Source of the DNA: Alphaproteobacteria bacterium
Lineage (GTDB): Bacteria; Pseudomonadota; Alphaproteobacteria; RF32; CAG-977
Length of the DNA stretch: 16,192 nucleotides
Assembly (NCBI GenBank): GCA_017476085.1
Contig: JAFVEJ010000217.1
Span: 1 to 16,192, forward strand
Reading direction: 5' to 3'
Shown here in pieces: positions 1 through 7,029 of this stretch. The notes beneath the pieces are model-generated. The model was not told where the DNA came from. It did not search any database and saw only the letters and a program-made list of their open reading frames with translations. Numbering within the stretch: the first letter of the stretch is position 1; each line of letters starts with the position of its first letter. The position numbers and the translations under genes are program-made.

Positions 1-811
1 AATGCGGACGACTTTGGAAACGAAAAAAGTATCCGGCTTGTTCATCGCAGGGCAGCTGAACGGCACGACCGGATACGAGGAAGCCGCCGCTCTGGGGCTT
101 TTGGCGGGCATTAATGCCGCTTTGAAGGCAGGCGGTTCGGACAGGGAATTTACGCTTGACCGCGCGGACGCTTATTTGGGCGTGATGATCGACGATCTGA
201 CGACCAAAGGCGTGGACGAACCGTACCGTATGTTCACATCGCGTGCGGAATACAGGCTTCTGTTGCGTTCGGACAACGCGGATATGCGCCTGACGCCGAA
301 AGGCATTGATATCGGTTGTGTCGGCGCAAAACGTCGGAAGGCTTTTGAAGAAAAAGCCGAAGCGTTGAAGACCGCGCGTGAAAAACTGAACGGTATCGGC
401 GGGACTCCGCGTGAATTGGAAAAGCTCGGTTTTGAAGTGAATAAAGACGGTTCTCACCGCAACGGCTTTGATTTGCTGGCTTACGAACAAATCGACTGGG
501 AAAAGCTGTCCGCCGTCTGGCCGGAATTGAAAGACACGCGCGCCGATGTCGTCGAACAGCTGGAAATCGAAGCAAGATACCGCGGTTATCTGCAACGTCA
601 GGAATCGGATATCGCCGCTTTCCGCAAAGACGAGGCGTTGAAGATTCCCAAAGACATCGATTATAAAAAAATAGGCGGGCTGTCGAACGAAGTGATTATG
701 AAGCTGTCCAAAGTTCGCCCCGAAACACTGGGCGCGGCATCTCGTATTTCAGGCATTACGCCCGCGGCGGTTACGGCTGTTCTGGGCTATATCAAATCGG
801 CAAAAGCCTGA
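1..811 (+). CDS. mnmG: MnmG (GidA), tRNA uridine-5-carboxymethylaminomethyl modification enzyme, C-terminal part (5' end outside window)
   Basis: MnmG, with MnmE, installs the carboxymethylaminomethyl group on the wobble uridine of certain tRNAs, using FAD and NADH in the cytoplasm. About 270 C-terminal residues are visible; the reading frame is open from the window edge, so the first ATG (position 2) is an internal Met. Recognisable family blocks are [21 protein letters not shown] near the beginning (C-terminal part of the FAD-binding fold, residues about 13-33 of the fragment), then [20 protein letters not shown] (about 75-94), and the helical MnmE/tRNA-binding end with [12 protein letters not shown] near the C-terminus. 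The last part contains the expected Y-x-GYL-x-RQ segment. The stop TGA (809-811) directly abuts the stop of the convergent protease gene. In most alphaproteobacteria rsmG, parA and parB follow mnmG; here they do not. Identification is firm. Confidence 0.97.
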   Translation, partial: MRTTLETKKVSGLFIAGQLNGTTGYEEAAALGLLAGINAALKAGGSDREFTLDRADAYLGVMIDDLTTKGVDEPYRMFTSRAEYRLLLRSDNADMRLTPKGIDIGCVGAKRRKAFEEKAEALKTAREKLNGIGGTPRELEKLGFEVNKDGSHRNGFDLLAYEQIDWEKLSAVWPELKDTRADVVEQLEIEARYRGYLQRQESDIAAFRKDEALKIPKDIDYKKIGGLSNEVIMKLSKVRPETLGAASRISGITPAAVTAVLGYIKSAKA

Positions 812-2362
812 TTAACGGTCCTTATCTGCTTGTTTTAAAAGGCGGATACTGACGTCGCCTGTTTTAATTTTGTCGGCAAATTCTTTTAAAGATTTCATTG
901 TGGACGTCGGATTTTGAAACCGGTTTATAGAAGCCGTTAATCCTTCCTTTTGCGGCTTTGTTTTTTTCGTAGCGGACTCTTTGCTTTTTGTTTCCGGTAT
1001 TTTAGCCGCTGCAGAAGCAATTATTTTATCAAATCTTTCGACTTTTCCCGGATACAGGCCATTATATATTTTTTTAACTTCCTCTATATCCATTCCGGTA
1101 TTTATCGCCCGAATAAACATAAAATCATTGAACGCTAATCTGTCATCGCGGCTATTTGCTGTTTGCGGCTGAGTATAGGCGTCCAATTTTTCTTGAGCGC
1201 CTGCTTTGATTTCTTCCAGATGGCTGAATGTATAAGCTAAAGCGTCTTGCCCTGTCGTATAGATATCGGCCGGATAACCTGTCTGTTCATAAGAATCTTT
1301 TTTCACCTTTTCCGTTTTTCGGGGCTGAGCATGACCCGTAGCGATTTTGACACCGTAACCGGATTGATTGCGGGGACAGTCGCCGCTGATTTCCGAATGG
1401 CAGCCGGCCGTATTTTCACCGACGACCGTTAAACCCGGATGGCCGTTTAGGTATTGACGCAAACTTTCGCCAGCGGAAGCGGTTTCTCTATTGGTTAATA
1501 ATATAACCGGCTTTTTAAACCCTCCGTTTACAAACGGCGGAAATTCCTGTTCATGATCGGTATAATCAATAACAGTAACCAGTTCGTCGGTATATTTATG
1601 TTCTTTTGATCGCCGATCATATTCTTCTTGGGTGATTTCTCCATTGCACAACCGCAAATAATCATTTTCCTTTGTATCCCGATAAGCCATTTTTTCAAAA
1701 TGGGCGACTTCATTTCCATACAACATTTGTCCGATCAGTTCATAAGGGATTGTCGGACCGCCCGGATTACTGCGGACATCAATAACTAAAGAATCGCATT
1801 TTTCGGTACCGTCTTCATTAAACAAAGCATTGCGAACTTCTTTTTGCAATTTCAGCCAATCTTCCGGTCCGGCGGAACCAAGATCGCGAATAGCAAGAAT
1901 TGTTGATTTTCCGTCTTCGGATTGCTTTATTTCCCAGGGCTTTTCTTCAGGGCAGCTGTTTTCACCGACACTAACGACATTGGGTTCGCGAGGTATTAAA
2001 TTACCCTGTCCGGGGGATACTTTTAAATGTTCATCGGGCAAAAGCTGCAATGCTGTGTCAAGTCGATTATAGAACCCCTGCTTTTCTTCATTTGTTTCTT
2101 CTTTTGTTTTTAGTTTTTTAGGTTCTGATATACTGTTGTAAAGGTCTTCAATTTTCTTTTCGAATTTTTCGGTGGTTGCTCTGTCCCATGTTTTGTAACC
2201 GGGGTGTCCGCGCGAAATCAGACGAGCGATTTTTGCGAGTTCTTGGCGTTGTGAATCGGGGGATATCATACCGTTTTCATCAACATCAATCGTAGTTATT
2301 TTTTGCAGAGTATCCAGATCGCACAAATTAACGATTTCTTCAAACGACAATTTCTCGGACAT
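812..2362 (-). CDS. S41-family (C-terminal processing/tricorn-like) serine protease, no signal peptide
   Basis: A 516-residue protein with the fold signatures of S41 peptidases. From the N-terminus: a helical region (1-95), the short LPDEHLKV block (about 107-114) at the place of the family's D-G-H segment, SLVIDVRSNPGG (191-202, oxyanion/substrate strand), PVILLTNRETASAGES (285-300) with Ser296 as the likely nucleophile, VVGENTAG (313-320), and GYPADI (362-367), equivalent to the usual G-x-x-P-D-I. No PDZ domain is evident between the N-terminal region and the catalytic core, and there is no signal peptide or membrane helix, so it is predicted cytosolic, unlike typical periplasmic Ctp proteases. 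After about residue 400 comes a hydrophilic Lys/Glu-rich extension of unknown role. The ATG is preceded by a strong GGGGAGGA ribosome site. It lies 90 bases downstream of the unknown membrane-protein gene on the same strand and has its own candidate promoters. Substrate unknown; whether the catalytic set is Ser-His-Glu or Ser-Lys cannot be settled here. Confidence 0.85.
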   Translation of the reverse strand: MSEKLSFEEIVNLCDLDTLQKITTIDVDENGMISPDSQRQELAKIARLISRGHPGYKTWDRATTEKFEKKIEDLYNSISEPKKLKTKEETNEEKQGFYNRLDTALQLLPDEHLKVSPGQGNLIPREPNVVSVGENSCPEEKPWEIKQSEDGKSTILAIRDLGSAGPEDWLKLQKEVRNALFNEDGTEKCDSLVIDVRSNPGGPTIPYELIGQMLYGNEVAHFEKMAYRDTKENDYLRLCNGEITQEEYDRRSKEHKYTDELVTVIDYTDHEQEFPPFVNGGFKKPVILLTNRETASAGESLRQYLNGHPGLTVVGENTAGCHSEISGDCPRNQSGYGVKIATGHAQPRKTEKVKKDSYEQTGYPADIYTTGQDALAYTFSHLEEIKAGAQEKLDAYTQPQTANSRDDRLAFNDFMFIRAINTGMDIEEVKKIYNGLYPGKVERFDKIIASAAAKIPETKSKESATKKTKPQKEGLTASINRFQNPTSTMKSLKEFADKIKTGDVSIRLLKQADKDR

Positions 2363-2395
2363 AAAATCCTCCCCTATTTATAAAATATGGAAGAT

Positions 2396-2424
2396 ATTTT
2401 ATCAAAAAATCGCCGGAACATCAA
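2396..2424 (-). promoter_or_regulatory. Candidate sigma-70-type promoter for the S41 protease gene
   Basis: On the minus strand TTGATG (2424-2419) and TAAAAT (2401-2396) are separated by 17 bases, giving a leader of roughly 30 bases before the protease ATG. A second overlapping candidate, TTGATA (2405-2400) and TATAAA (2382-2377), also has a 17-base spacer but would start transcription inside the ribosome-binding site. The region is AT-rich, so chance matches are possible. Confidence 0.4.
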
Positions 2425-2452
2425 TTTTTAACGATAATTTTTCGGTTATCTT

Positions 2453-3688
2453 TTAATGACACATAAAGCGTTTGATCTGGGCGTTGATAAAATTTCTGAG
2501 CCATTCCAGATCTTCTTTGGACAATCCGCGCCCGATATGAGCCGTTTGCCCGTCTGCGCCGATAACAAGCGTATATTTTGAATCATAGCTGTTATGGACA
2601 ACATAGATATATTCCAACTGTTCCGGTTTAATCAAAAAGCCGATTGACGGAAAGAAAAGCCATTTTGATTTAATGCGGATTCCCTGAGAAGAAACTATAA
2701 TTCTTTTGCGTCTGAAAAAAAGAGCCAGCGGCACGGCAATAAACAATACCAATCCTGCGAACAATAAAGGCAAATATGATAACGGAAGTCTGAAAACAAA
2801 ACTGAAAAAGACGATTGCAAAAAAGGTTGAAAAGCACAATATTCCGGAAAAAACAGAAAAAGCGCTGTCACGAATTTGCGGATCAATTTGGCAGTTTTCC
2901 GAATCTTCTATAATTTTAAAAGACTGCGGAATTTTATAAAGATTATGGTCGGATACTTCGATTTTTCCTTCTGAAATTAAATCGGGCAAGGCTTTCTGGA
3001 TATCCTGTAATTCAATTTCTATAATACCGTCCGCCGTATTAAAAATAGCCGGCATTTCAAGCTGTCTTACCAATTCTTCCCATTTTTGGGAAATATTTTC
3101 GCCATTTTTGGTAATGTAAAGCGGAATGGTTTTTGTTTCGTTGGGATGTTGTAAATCTATGATGTGCTGCGTAAAAGAAGTCAGCCCCAGAACGTTAACG
3201 ACGCGCGTACGATAACGCACGCCGATATATTCGTTCAGAGAATCGGCCATTCTTTTACTGTGTTCAAACGGTTTTTGGATAACAACCGCGGCAAACTTGT
3301 GACCGATAAAAAAATCACGGCCGTAAGAAAGCAGCATTAATCGGGTTACAATTAAAAAAAGTCCTAATGCAACGAACAGCCAGGCAGCCGAAAAAGAACT
3401 GGCGACGTTGGAAGAGTCCGAAGATTCTATTTTGGAAAACAAGGAATTGTCAACCGTACCGAAATCGCCCAAAAAGCCTAATGCGATCAGAATGATTCCC
3501 AACAGAATACCAAGATAAATGTTTCGTTTGGATACACGATCTTTTGCCTGAGTCGGACGGCGGGAAACATCAAATTCCAAAAAAGACGACAGCGGGCGCA
3601 ATCGTCTGGTTTCAATGGCTTCTTCATTATCAGACAGGCTTTCCAGCTCGTCTAAATTTGTGTTTTCCAGTAATTCGTCCTGAACCAT
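2453..3688 (-). CDS. Membrane protein of unknown function, four predicted helices, possible PH-like C-terminal domain
   Basis: I do not recognise this family. The 411-residue protein starts with a hydrophilic, acidic segment of about 50 residues (many Glu, Asp, Leu), then has hydrophobic helices at about 56-76 and 100-120, a soluble loop of about 150 residues, and a second helix pair at about 276-299 and 302-325. The remaining 85 residues, starting after the basic RRKR, alternate short strands and end in a helix (EDLEWLRNFI); this pattern resembles the bacterial PH-like domains that follow membrane helices, but that is a shape argument only. A TTG (3700) in frame is possible, but the ATG at 3688 is preferred because GAGGA lies 5 bases upstream of it. 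The gene is divergent from the diguanylate cyclase gene and lies upstream of the S41 protease on the same strand, so the two may be functionally linked. No catalytic motif is visible. Confidence 0.7.
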   Translation of the reverse strand: MVQDELLENTNLDELESLSDNEEAIETRRLRPLSSFLEFDVSRRPTQAKDRVSKRNIYLGILLGIILIALGFLGDFGTVDNSLFSKIESSDSSNVASSFSAAWLFVALGLFLIVTRLMLLSYGRDFFIGHKFAAVVIQKPFEHSKRMADSLNEYIGVRYRTRVVNVLGLTSFTQHIIDLQHPNETKTIPLYITKNGENISQKWEELVRQLEMPAIFNTADGIIEIELQDIQKALPDLISEGKIEVSDHNLYKIPQSFKIIEDSENCQIDPQIRDSAFSVFSGILCFSTFFAIVFFSFVFRLPLSYLPLLFAGLVLFIAVPLALFFRRKRIIVSSQGIRIKSKWLFFPSIGFLIKPEQLEYIYVVHNSYDSKYTLVIGADGQTAHIGRGLSKEDLEWLRNFINAQIKRFMCH

Positions 3689-3735
3689 TCCGTTCCTCAA
3701 AACAATGTTTTTTTACATTTATGACAAATTCGGCT

Positions 3736-3752
3736 TTGCTCTGCAAGAGCAA
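3736..3752. promoter_or_regulatory. Perfect 17-bp palindrome, candidate operator in divergent promoter region
   Basis: TTGCTCT-GCA-AGAGCAA has two exactly complementary 7-base arms around a 3-base centre. It lies between the divergent starts of the membrane-protein gene (3688, minus) and the diguanylate cyclase gene (3803, plus). Its left arm overlaps the likely -35 (TTGCTC, 3736-3741) and its right arm fills the spacer before TATAAA (3758-3763), the placement expected for a repressor operator. No T-run follows on either strand, so it is not a typical terminator. Which protein binds it is unknown. Confidence 0.5.
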
Positions 3753-3763
3753 TATACTATAAA
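3736..3763 (+). promoter_or_regulatory. Candidate promoter of the diguanylate cyclase gene
   Basis: TTGCTC (3736-3741), a 16-base spacer and TATAAA (3758-3763) form a plausible sigma-70-like promoter; an overlapping alternative -10 is TATACT (3753-3758). Transcription would begin near 3770, giving a leader of about 33 bases that contains the A/T palindrome AAAAAATATTTTTT (3774-3787). The ribosome site just before the ATG (CGGA) is weak. Confidence 0.4.
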
Positions 3764-3802
3764 TAGAAGAGGAAAAAAATATTTTTTCGTAACGGATACT
3801 TT

Positions 3803-6334
3803 ATGGAAACAGCTCTTACTTCGACGACAGGCCTTATTCCGATGATGCTCAGTTTGGTGGGCGTATTGGTCGCGCTGCAATATTTAAAAGGGATGTCCGA
3901 TTTTTCCGACGCCATTAGATTTATTTTTTGGGGATGTGTTTTTGTCTTTTTATCAAAAATACTGATTTTCTGTTCCCGTTCCATAGGGGTGGAATATTAT
4001 TATTTTGCATCATTAATGCTGCACTTGTTGTCGGCTGTTTTGTTGACTGCGGGAGCTGCAAGCATCAGAGGAAGCAAGTTTTTCAGCCGAACGGTTGTTA
4101 TTTTTTTAAGTTTGCTTGCCGGAGTGTGGAGCTGGTATGTCGTTATTATTACGCGTGACGGCAGTTCTCTGACGTTTTCTTTAGCCGCTTCAGTCGTGGG
4201 ATATGCTTTTTTATCAGCTTCTTTATGGCGCAAAAAGATGCTGCGCAACTCTATCGGTTTTGTGATTACAGGCTGGTTCTGCGTTTTTTTGGCTTTGTAT
4301 AATTTATTGATATTGATGTCATGGGGACAAAGTCTTGTATCTCCGGCCTTTGAAACATTTTTGTATATCGCGATTATGTGCGGTTGGATTTTGATTTCCA
4401 ACAATTTGATGGCGCATCAATTTGATACGCTGGAGCAGGAAGCGGAAGAAAATAAAGAGCGTCTGCGTTTGATGATTCAAATGTCGCCTTTCCCGATTAT
4501 CATTTCCAGATTGAAAGACGATCAACTGATGATGATTAATAATAAAGCGGGCGCTTTATTCGGATTGGATGTCAAACATCCGGGCAACTTTAAAACAGTG
4601 GATTATTTTGCGGAGCCTGAAAAAAGAACGGAATTACTGGCTAAATTGGAAAAACATCCGGTAGTTGACGATTTCGAATTTTTGGTTAAACCGCGCAAAG
4701 GCGAACCGTTCTGGCTTTTGCTGTCAGCGCGGGTGATCGACTTTGAATATGAAATCGCTTTGTATATGGCGTTTCAGGATATTACAGATCGTAAGAAGAA
4801 AGAATTGCAGCTGTTTGATCAGGCAACACGCGATCCTTTGACAAAATGTTATAACCGTCGCCAATTCGACGAATTGGCAAAGAAGGAAATTCAACGTTCC
4901 CGTCGTTATCATCATCCGTTCTGTCTGTTTATGATCGACGCCGACCACTTTAAAAATGTCAATGATACGCACGGCCATGCGGTCGGCGACTTGGTATTGC
5001 AGGCTTTGGCCGATTGTTGCCGCAGAACGCTGCGCGAATCTGATATTGTGGCGCGTTTCGGCGGGGAAGAGTTTGTTATTCTGCTGCCTGAGTCAACCAT
5101 TGAAAACGCTTTTCGTGTGGCGGAACGCCTGAGAATCAAAATTTCTAAACTGGTTGTGAAAAACGAACAGGATCAAAACGTTCAGTTTACGGTCAGTATC
5201 GGCTTGGTTTCTTCAACGGTGACGGATGATATTCCGGAAATGTTGAAAATGGCGGACGAATCTTTGTATGTTGCGAAAGAAAACGGCAGAAATCAGGTCG
5301 TCGTTTATGAAGCAACGGGCCCGAATAAAGATTTGCCGCGTCCGGAAGGTGAAGATATCGAAAAAGCCAAAGCCGAACCGTTGTATTACTTTAAACCTTC
5401 CTCTGCGCCGGTTATTATGAACAGAACCGATGAGGAGCCTGTCGAAACCGGTGTCGTCGGGTTAAGCGGAGATGCGCCAGCAGAAGAAATGTATCTTGAC
5501 GATGACGAGGAAGAAAATGAAACTTCAAAAGGCGTTTCTTTGAATTCTTTGTATGATGAGGAAGAGGATTCGGGATTTATACCGACATCTAAACCGGTAG
5601 CTCCGCCGATTGCCGTAGCTCCGCCCGTATTTGATGAGGAAGCTGAGCTGCCGCAGGATATTGATACGGGTTTTTCGGATGAAGAGCTGCAGGGACTGCC
5701 GGTGGAAAATGAAGCATTATCGTTTGAAGAAAACCAATATTCCGCAGATGAAGATATATTGCCGCCGGAAGAAGAATTGCCGGTTGAAGAAATGCCGCCT
5801 GAATTCGATCAGACAGAACAAGATGCGGAAGAAAACGATTTGCCGTTGGAAGACGAACCGCTTCCGCCGGAAGAGGAAATGCCGACAGCAGATTTATCGT
5901 TGCCGGAAGAAGATAATGAATTGCCGCTTGATGAAGAAGAAACGTTTTCCGATCAGCCGGTTCCCGCGTCCGATAATGAATTTTTGGAACCGGTACCTCC
6001 GGCGGTTGCCGAATATACGGAATCTGAAGAGGATATTCCGCCGCTTTCGATTGATGATAATAAAGAAGAATTATCTGAACCGGAAACAGAGAATTTTGCT
6101 CCTCCGTCTCCGACTGTTTCACCTGTTCCGGTAAAAATGCCGCAGCCTCCTCAGCCGCCGTCGGTAGGTATTCCTATGGCAAAAGCACCGATAATTAAAA
6201 TGCCGGTTTTAGCTAAAATGCCGCCGGGAATGATTAAGGTTCCTAAAATGCCGGGAGTGGTGCGGGTTAAGATTCCCAAATCGATACATCAGGGAGAAGC
6301 GCCTGTTCCTCCAAAACCGCCCGGTCAGCAATAA
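3803..6334 (+). CDS. Membrane-bound diguanylate cyclase: 7 TM helices, PAS, GGDEF (GGEEF) with long low-complexity C-terminal tail
   Basis: This protein is predicted to make cyclic di-GMP from two GTP at the inner membrane. Seven hydrophobic helices fill residues about 10-203, followed by a short coiled segment (EQEAEENKERLRLMIQ) and a PAS-like sensor (about 222-330, ending in the QDITDR motif typical of PAS-GGDEF linkers). The GGDEF domain runs from about 335 to 503: MIDADHFKNVNDTHGHAVGD (377-396) supplies metal and guanine contacts, GGEEF (420-424) is the active-site loop, and RESD (411-414), five residues earlier, is an intact RxxD inhibitory site. So it should be active and feedback-inhibited. 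Residues about 505-843 are unusual: an acidic Glu/Asp/Pro region (about 541-766) with recurring LPxEEE-type units, then a basic Pro/Met/Lys end in which K-M-P-like steps recur. This tail is likely disordered; its role is unknown. The gene seems monocistronic: its own promoter region lies upstream and a strong terminator follows the stop by two bases. Confidence 0.93.
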   Translation: METALTSTTGLIPMMLSLVGVLVALQYLKGMSDFSDAIRFIFWGCVFVFLSKILIFCSRSIGVEYYYFASLMLHLLSAVLLTAGAASIRGSKFFSRTVVIFLSLLAGVWSWYVVIITRDGSSLTFSLAASVVGYAFLSASLWRKKMLRNSIGFVITGWFCVFLALYNLLILMSWGQSLVSPAFETFLYIAIMCGWILISNNLMAHQFDTLEQEAEENKERLRLMIQMSPFPIIISRLKDDQLMMINNKAGALFGLDVKHPGNFKTVDYFAEPEKRTELLAKLEKHPVVDDFEFLVKPRKGEPFWLLLSARVIDFEYEIALYMAFQDITDRKKKELQLFDQATRDPLTKCYNRRQFDELAKKEIQRSRRYHHPFCLFMIDADHFKNVNDTHGHAVGDLVLQALADCCRRTLRESDIVARFGGEEFVILLPESTIENAFRVAERLRIKISKLVVKNEQDQNVQFTVSIGLVSSTVTDDIPEMLKMADESLYVAKENGRNQVVVYEATGPNKDLPRPEGEDIEKAKAEPLYYFKPSSAPVIMNRTDEEPVETGVVGLSGDAPAEEMYLDDDEEENETSKGVSLNSLYDEEEDSGFIPTSKPVAPPIAVAPPVFDEEAELPQDIDTGFSDEELQGLPVENEALSFEENQYSADEDILPPEEELPVEEMPPEFDQTEQDAEENDLPLEDEPLPPEEEMPTADLSLPEEDNELPLDEEETFSDQPVPASDNEFLEPVPPAVAEYTESEEDIPPLSIDDNKEELSEPETENFAPPSPTVSPVPVKMPQPPQPPSVGIPMAKAPIIKMPVLAKMPPGMIKVPKMPGVVRVKIPKSIHQGEAPVPPKPPGQQ

Positions 6335-6336
6335 AA

Positions 6337-6367
6337 AACGCCGCAAGAACCATTGCGGCGTTTTTTT
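6337..6367. terminator. Bidirectional rho-independent terminator between diguanylate cyclase and gmk genes
   Basis: A perfect 10-bp stem (AACGCCGCAA 6337-6346 with TTGCGGCGTT 6353-6362) closes on the 6-base loop GAACCA. On the plus strand a run of seven T (6361-6367) follows. The A-run before the stem (6333-6338) gives the matching T-run on the minus strand, so it should also end the yicC-gmk transcript, whose last stop is at 6382. Confidence 0.93.
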
Positions 6368-6381
6368 AGGTTCGTTTTTAC

Positions 6382-7020
6382 TCAAGCTGTTTGTGAACGC
6401 ATATTGTTGACGAATCCGGCTAAGCCGTTTTGACGCTGGCGTTTTAAACGTTCGGCCTGAATAATGGAGCGGACGTTTTTGACGCTTTCCTCAAAATCGA
6501 TATTAACAATTACATAGTCGTATTCGTTCCAATGACTCATTTCCGCGGCGGCGGTTGCCATACGCTGGCGAACGATTTCTTCGGAATCTTGCGCGCGCGA
6601 AAACAGACGGCGTTCCAATTCGGCCATAGACGGAGGCAGGATAAAGACGCTGACAAGATCTTCCCGCGCATTTTCGGCAATTTGCTGTGTGCCCTGCCAT
6701 TCAATATCAAACAGTATGTCTTTTCCGTCTTCCAGCGCTTTGCGGACGGGTTCACGCGGCGTTCCGTAGCAGTTGCCGCAGAATTTGGCATGCTCTAAAA
6801 ATTCATTGCGTTGAACCATGCCTTCAAAAGCGGGCATGTCAACGAAGAAATAATCTTTTCCGTTAATTTCACCGGGACGAGGGGGACGCGTTGTCACGGA
6901 AACGGAAAGGGACATATTTTCTTCCGTTTCAAGAATACGATGAGCGATGGCCGTTTTTCCGACACCGGACGGCGACGATAAAACCAACATAAATCCTCTG
7001 CGTTTAATGGAATCTGACAT
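6382..7020 (-). CDS. gmk: Guanylate kinase
   Basis: Gmk phosphorylates GMP to GDP with ATP in the cytoplasm and is normally essential for guanine nucleotide supply. The 212-residue protein has the P-loop SSPSGVGKT (15-23), the GMP-binding segment TTRPPRPGEINGKDYFF (43-59), FLEHA followed by a YGTPR block in the lid/GMP region, DILFDIEWQGTQQI (about 101-114), where the family has D-x-Q-G, and RLFSRAQDSEEIVRQRM with the lid arginines. Length is normal. The start ATG has GGAGAG about 5 bases upstream. It follows yicC by only 9 bases, a pairing common in proteobacteria, so both are expected on one mRNA that ends at the bidirectional terminator beyond 6367. GMP/GDP supply is metabolically close to the neighbouring cyclic di-GMP enzyme, but the gene arrangement is probably coincidental. 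Confidence 0.97.
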   Translation of the reverse strand: MSDSIKRRGFMLVLSSPSGVGKTAIAHRILETEENMSLSVSVTTRPPRPGEINGKDYFFVDMPAFEGMVQRNEFLEHAKFCGNCYGTPREPVRKALEDGKDILFDIEWQGTQQIAENAREDLVSVFILPPSMAELERRLFSRAQDSEEIVRQRMATAAAEMSHWNEYDYVIVNIDFEESVKNVRSIIQAERLKRQRQNGLAGFVNNMRSQTA

Positions 7021-7029
7021 GCAACTCTC

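Noticed and set aside
234..575. 113-codon minus-strand open frame inside mnmG
   Set aside because: The plus-strand frame is unmistakable MnmG; the antisense product is Arg/Ser/Pro-rich without motifs.
3689..3700. TTG start at 3700 for the four-helix membrane protein
   Set aside because: The ATG at 3688 has GAGGA at a proper distance, and that ribosome site would be inside the coding region if TTG were used.
3704..3719. AATGT-T6-ACATT hairpin upstream of the membrane-protein gene
   Set aside because: Five AT-rich pairs; too weak to distinguish from chance in this AT-rich gap.
5589..6122. Long open frame (177 codons) on the minus strand inside the diguanylate cyclase tail
   Set aside because: It mirrors the low-complexity Glu/Pro codons of the plus strand, is rich in Pro/Leu/His without domain features, and has no separate promoter. 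The +1-shifted Arg/Lys-rich frame at 5631-6134 is the same kind of shadow.
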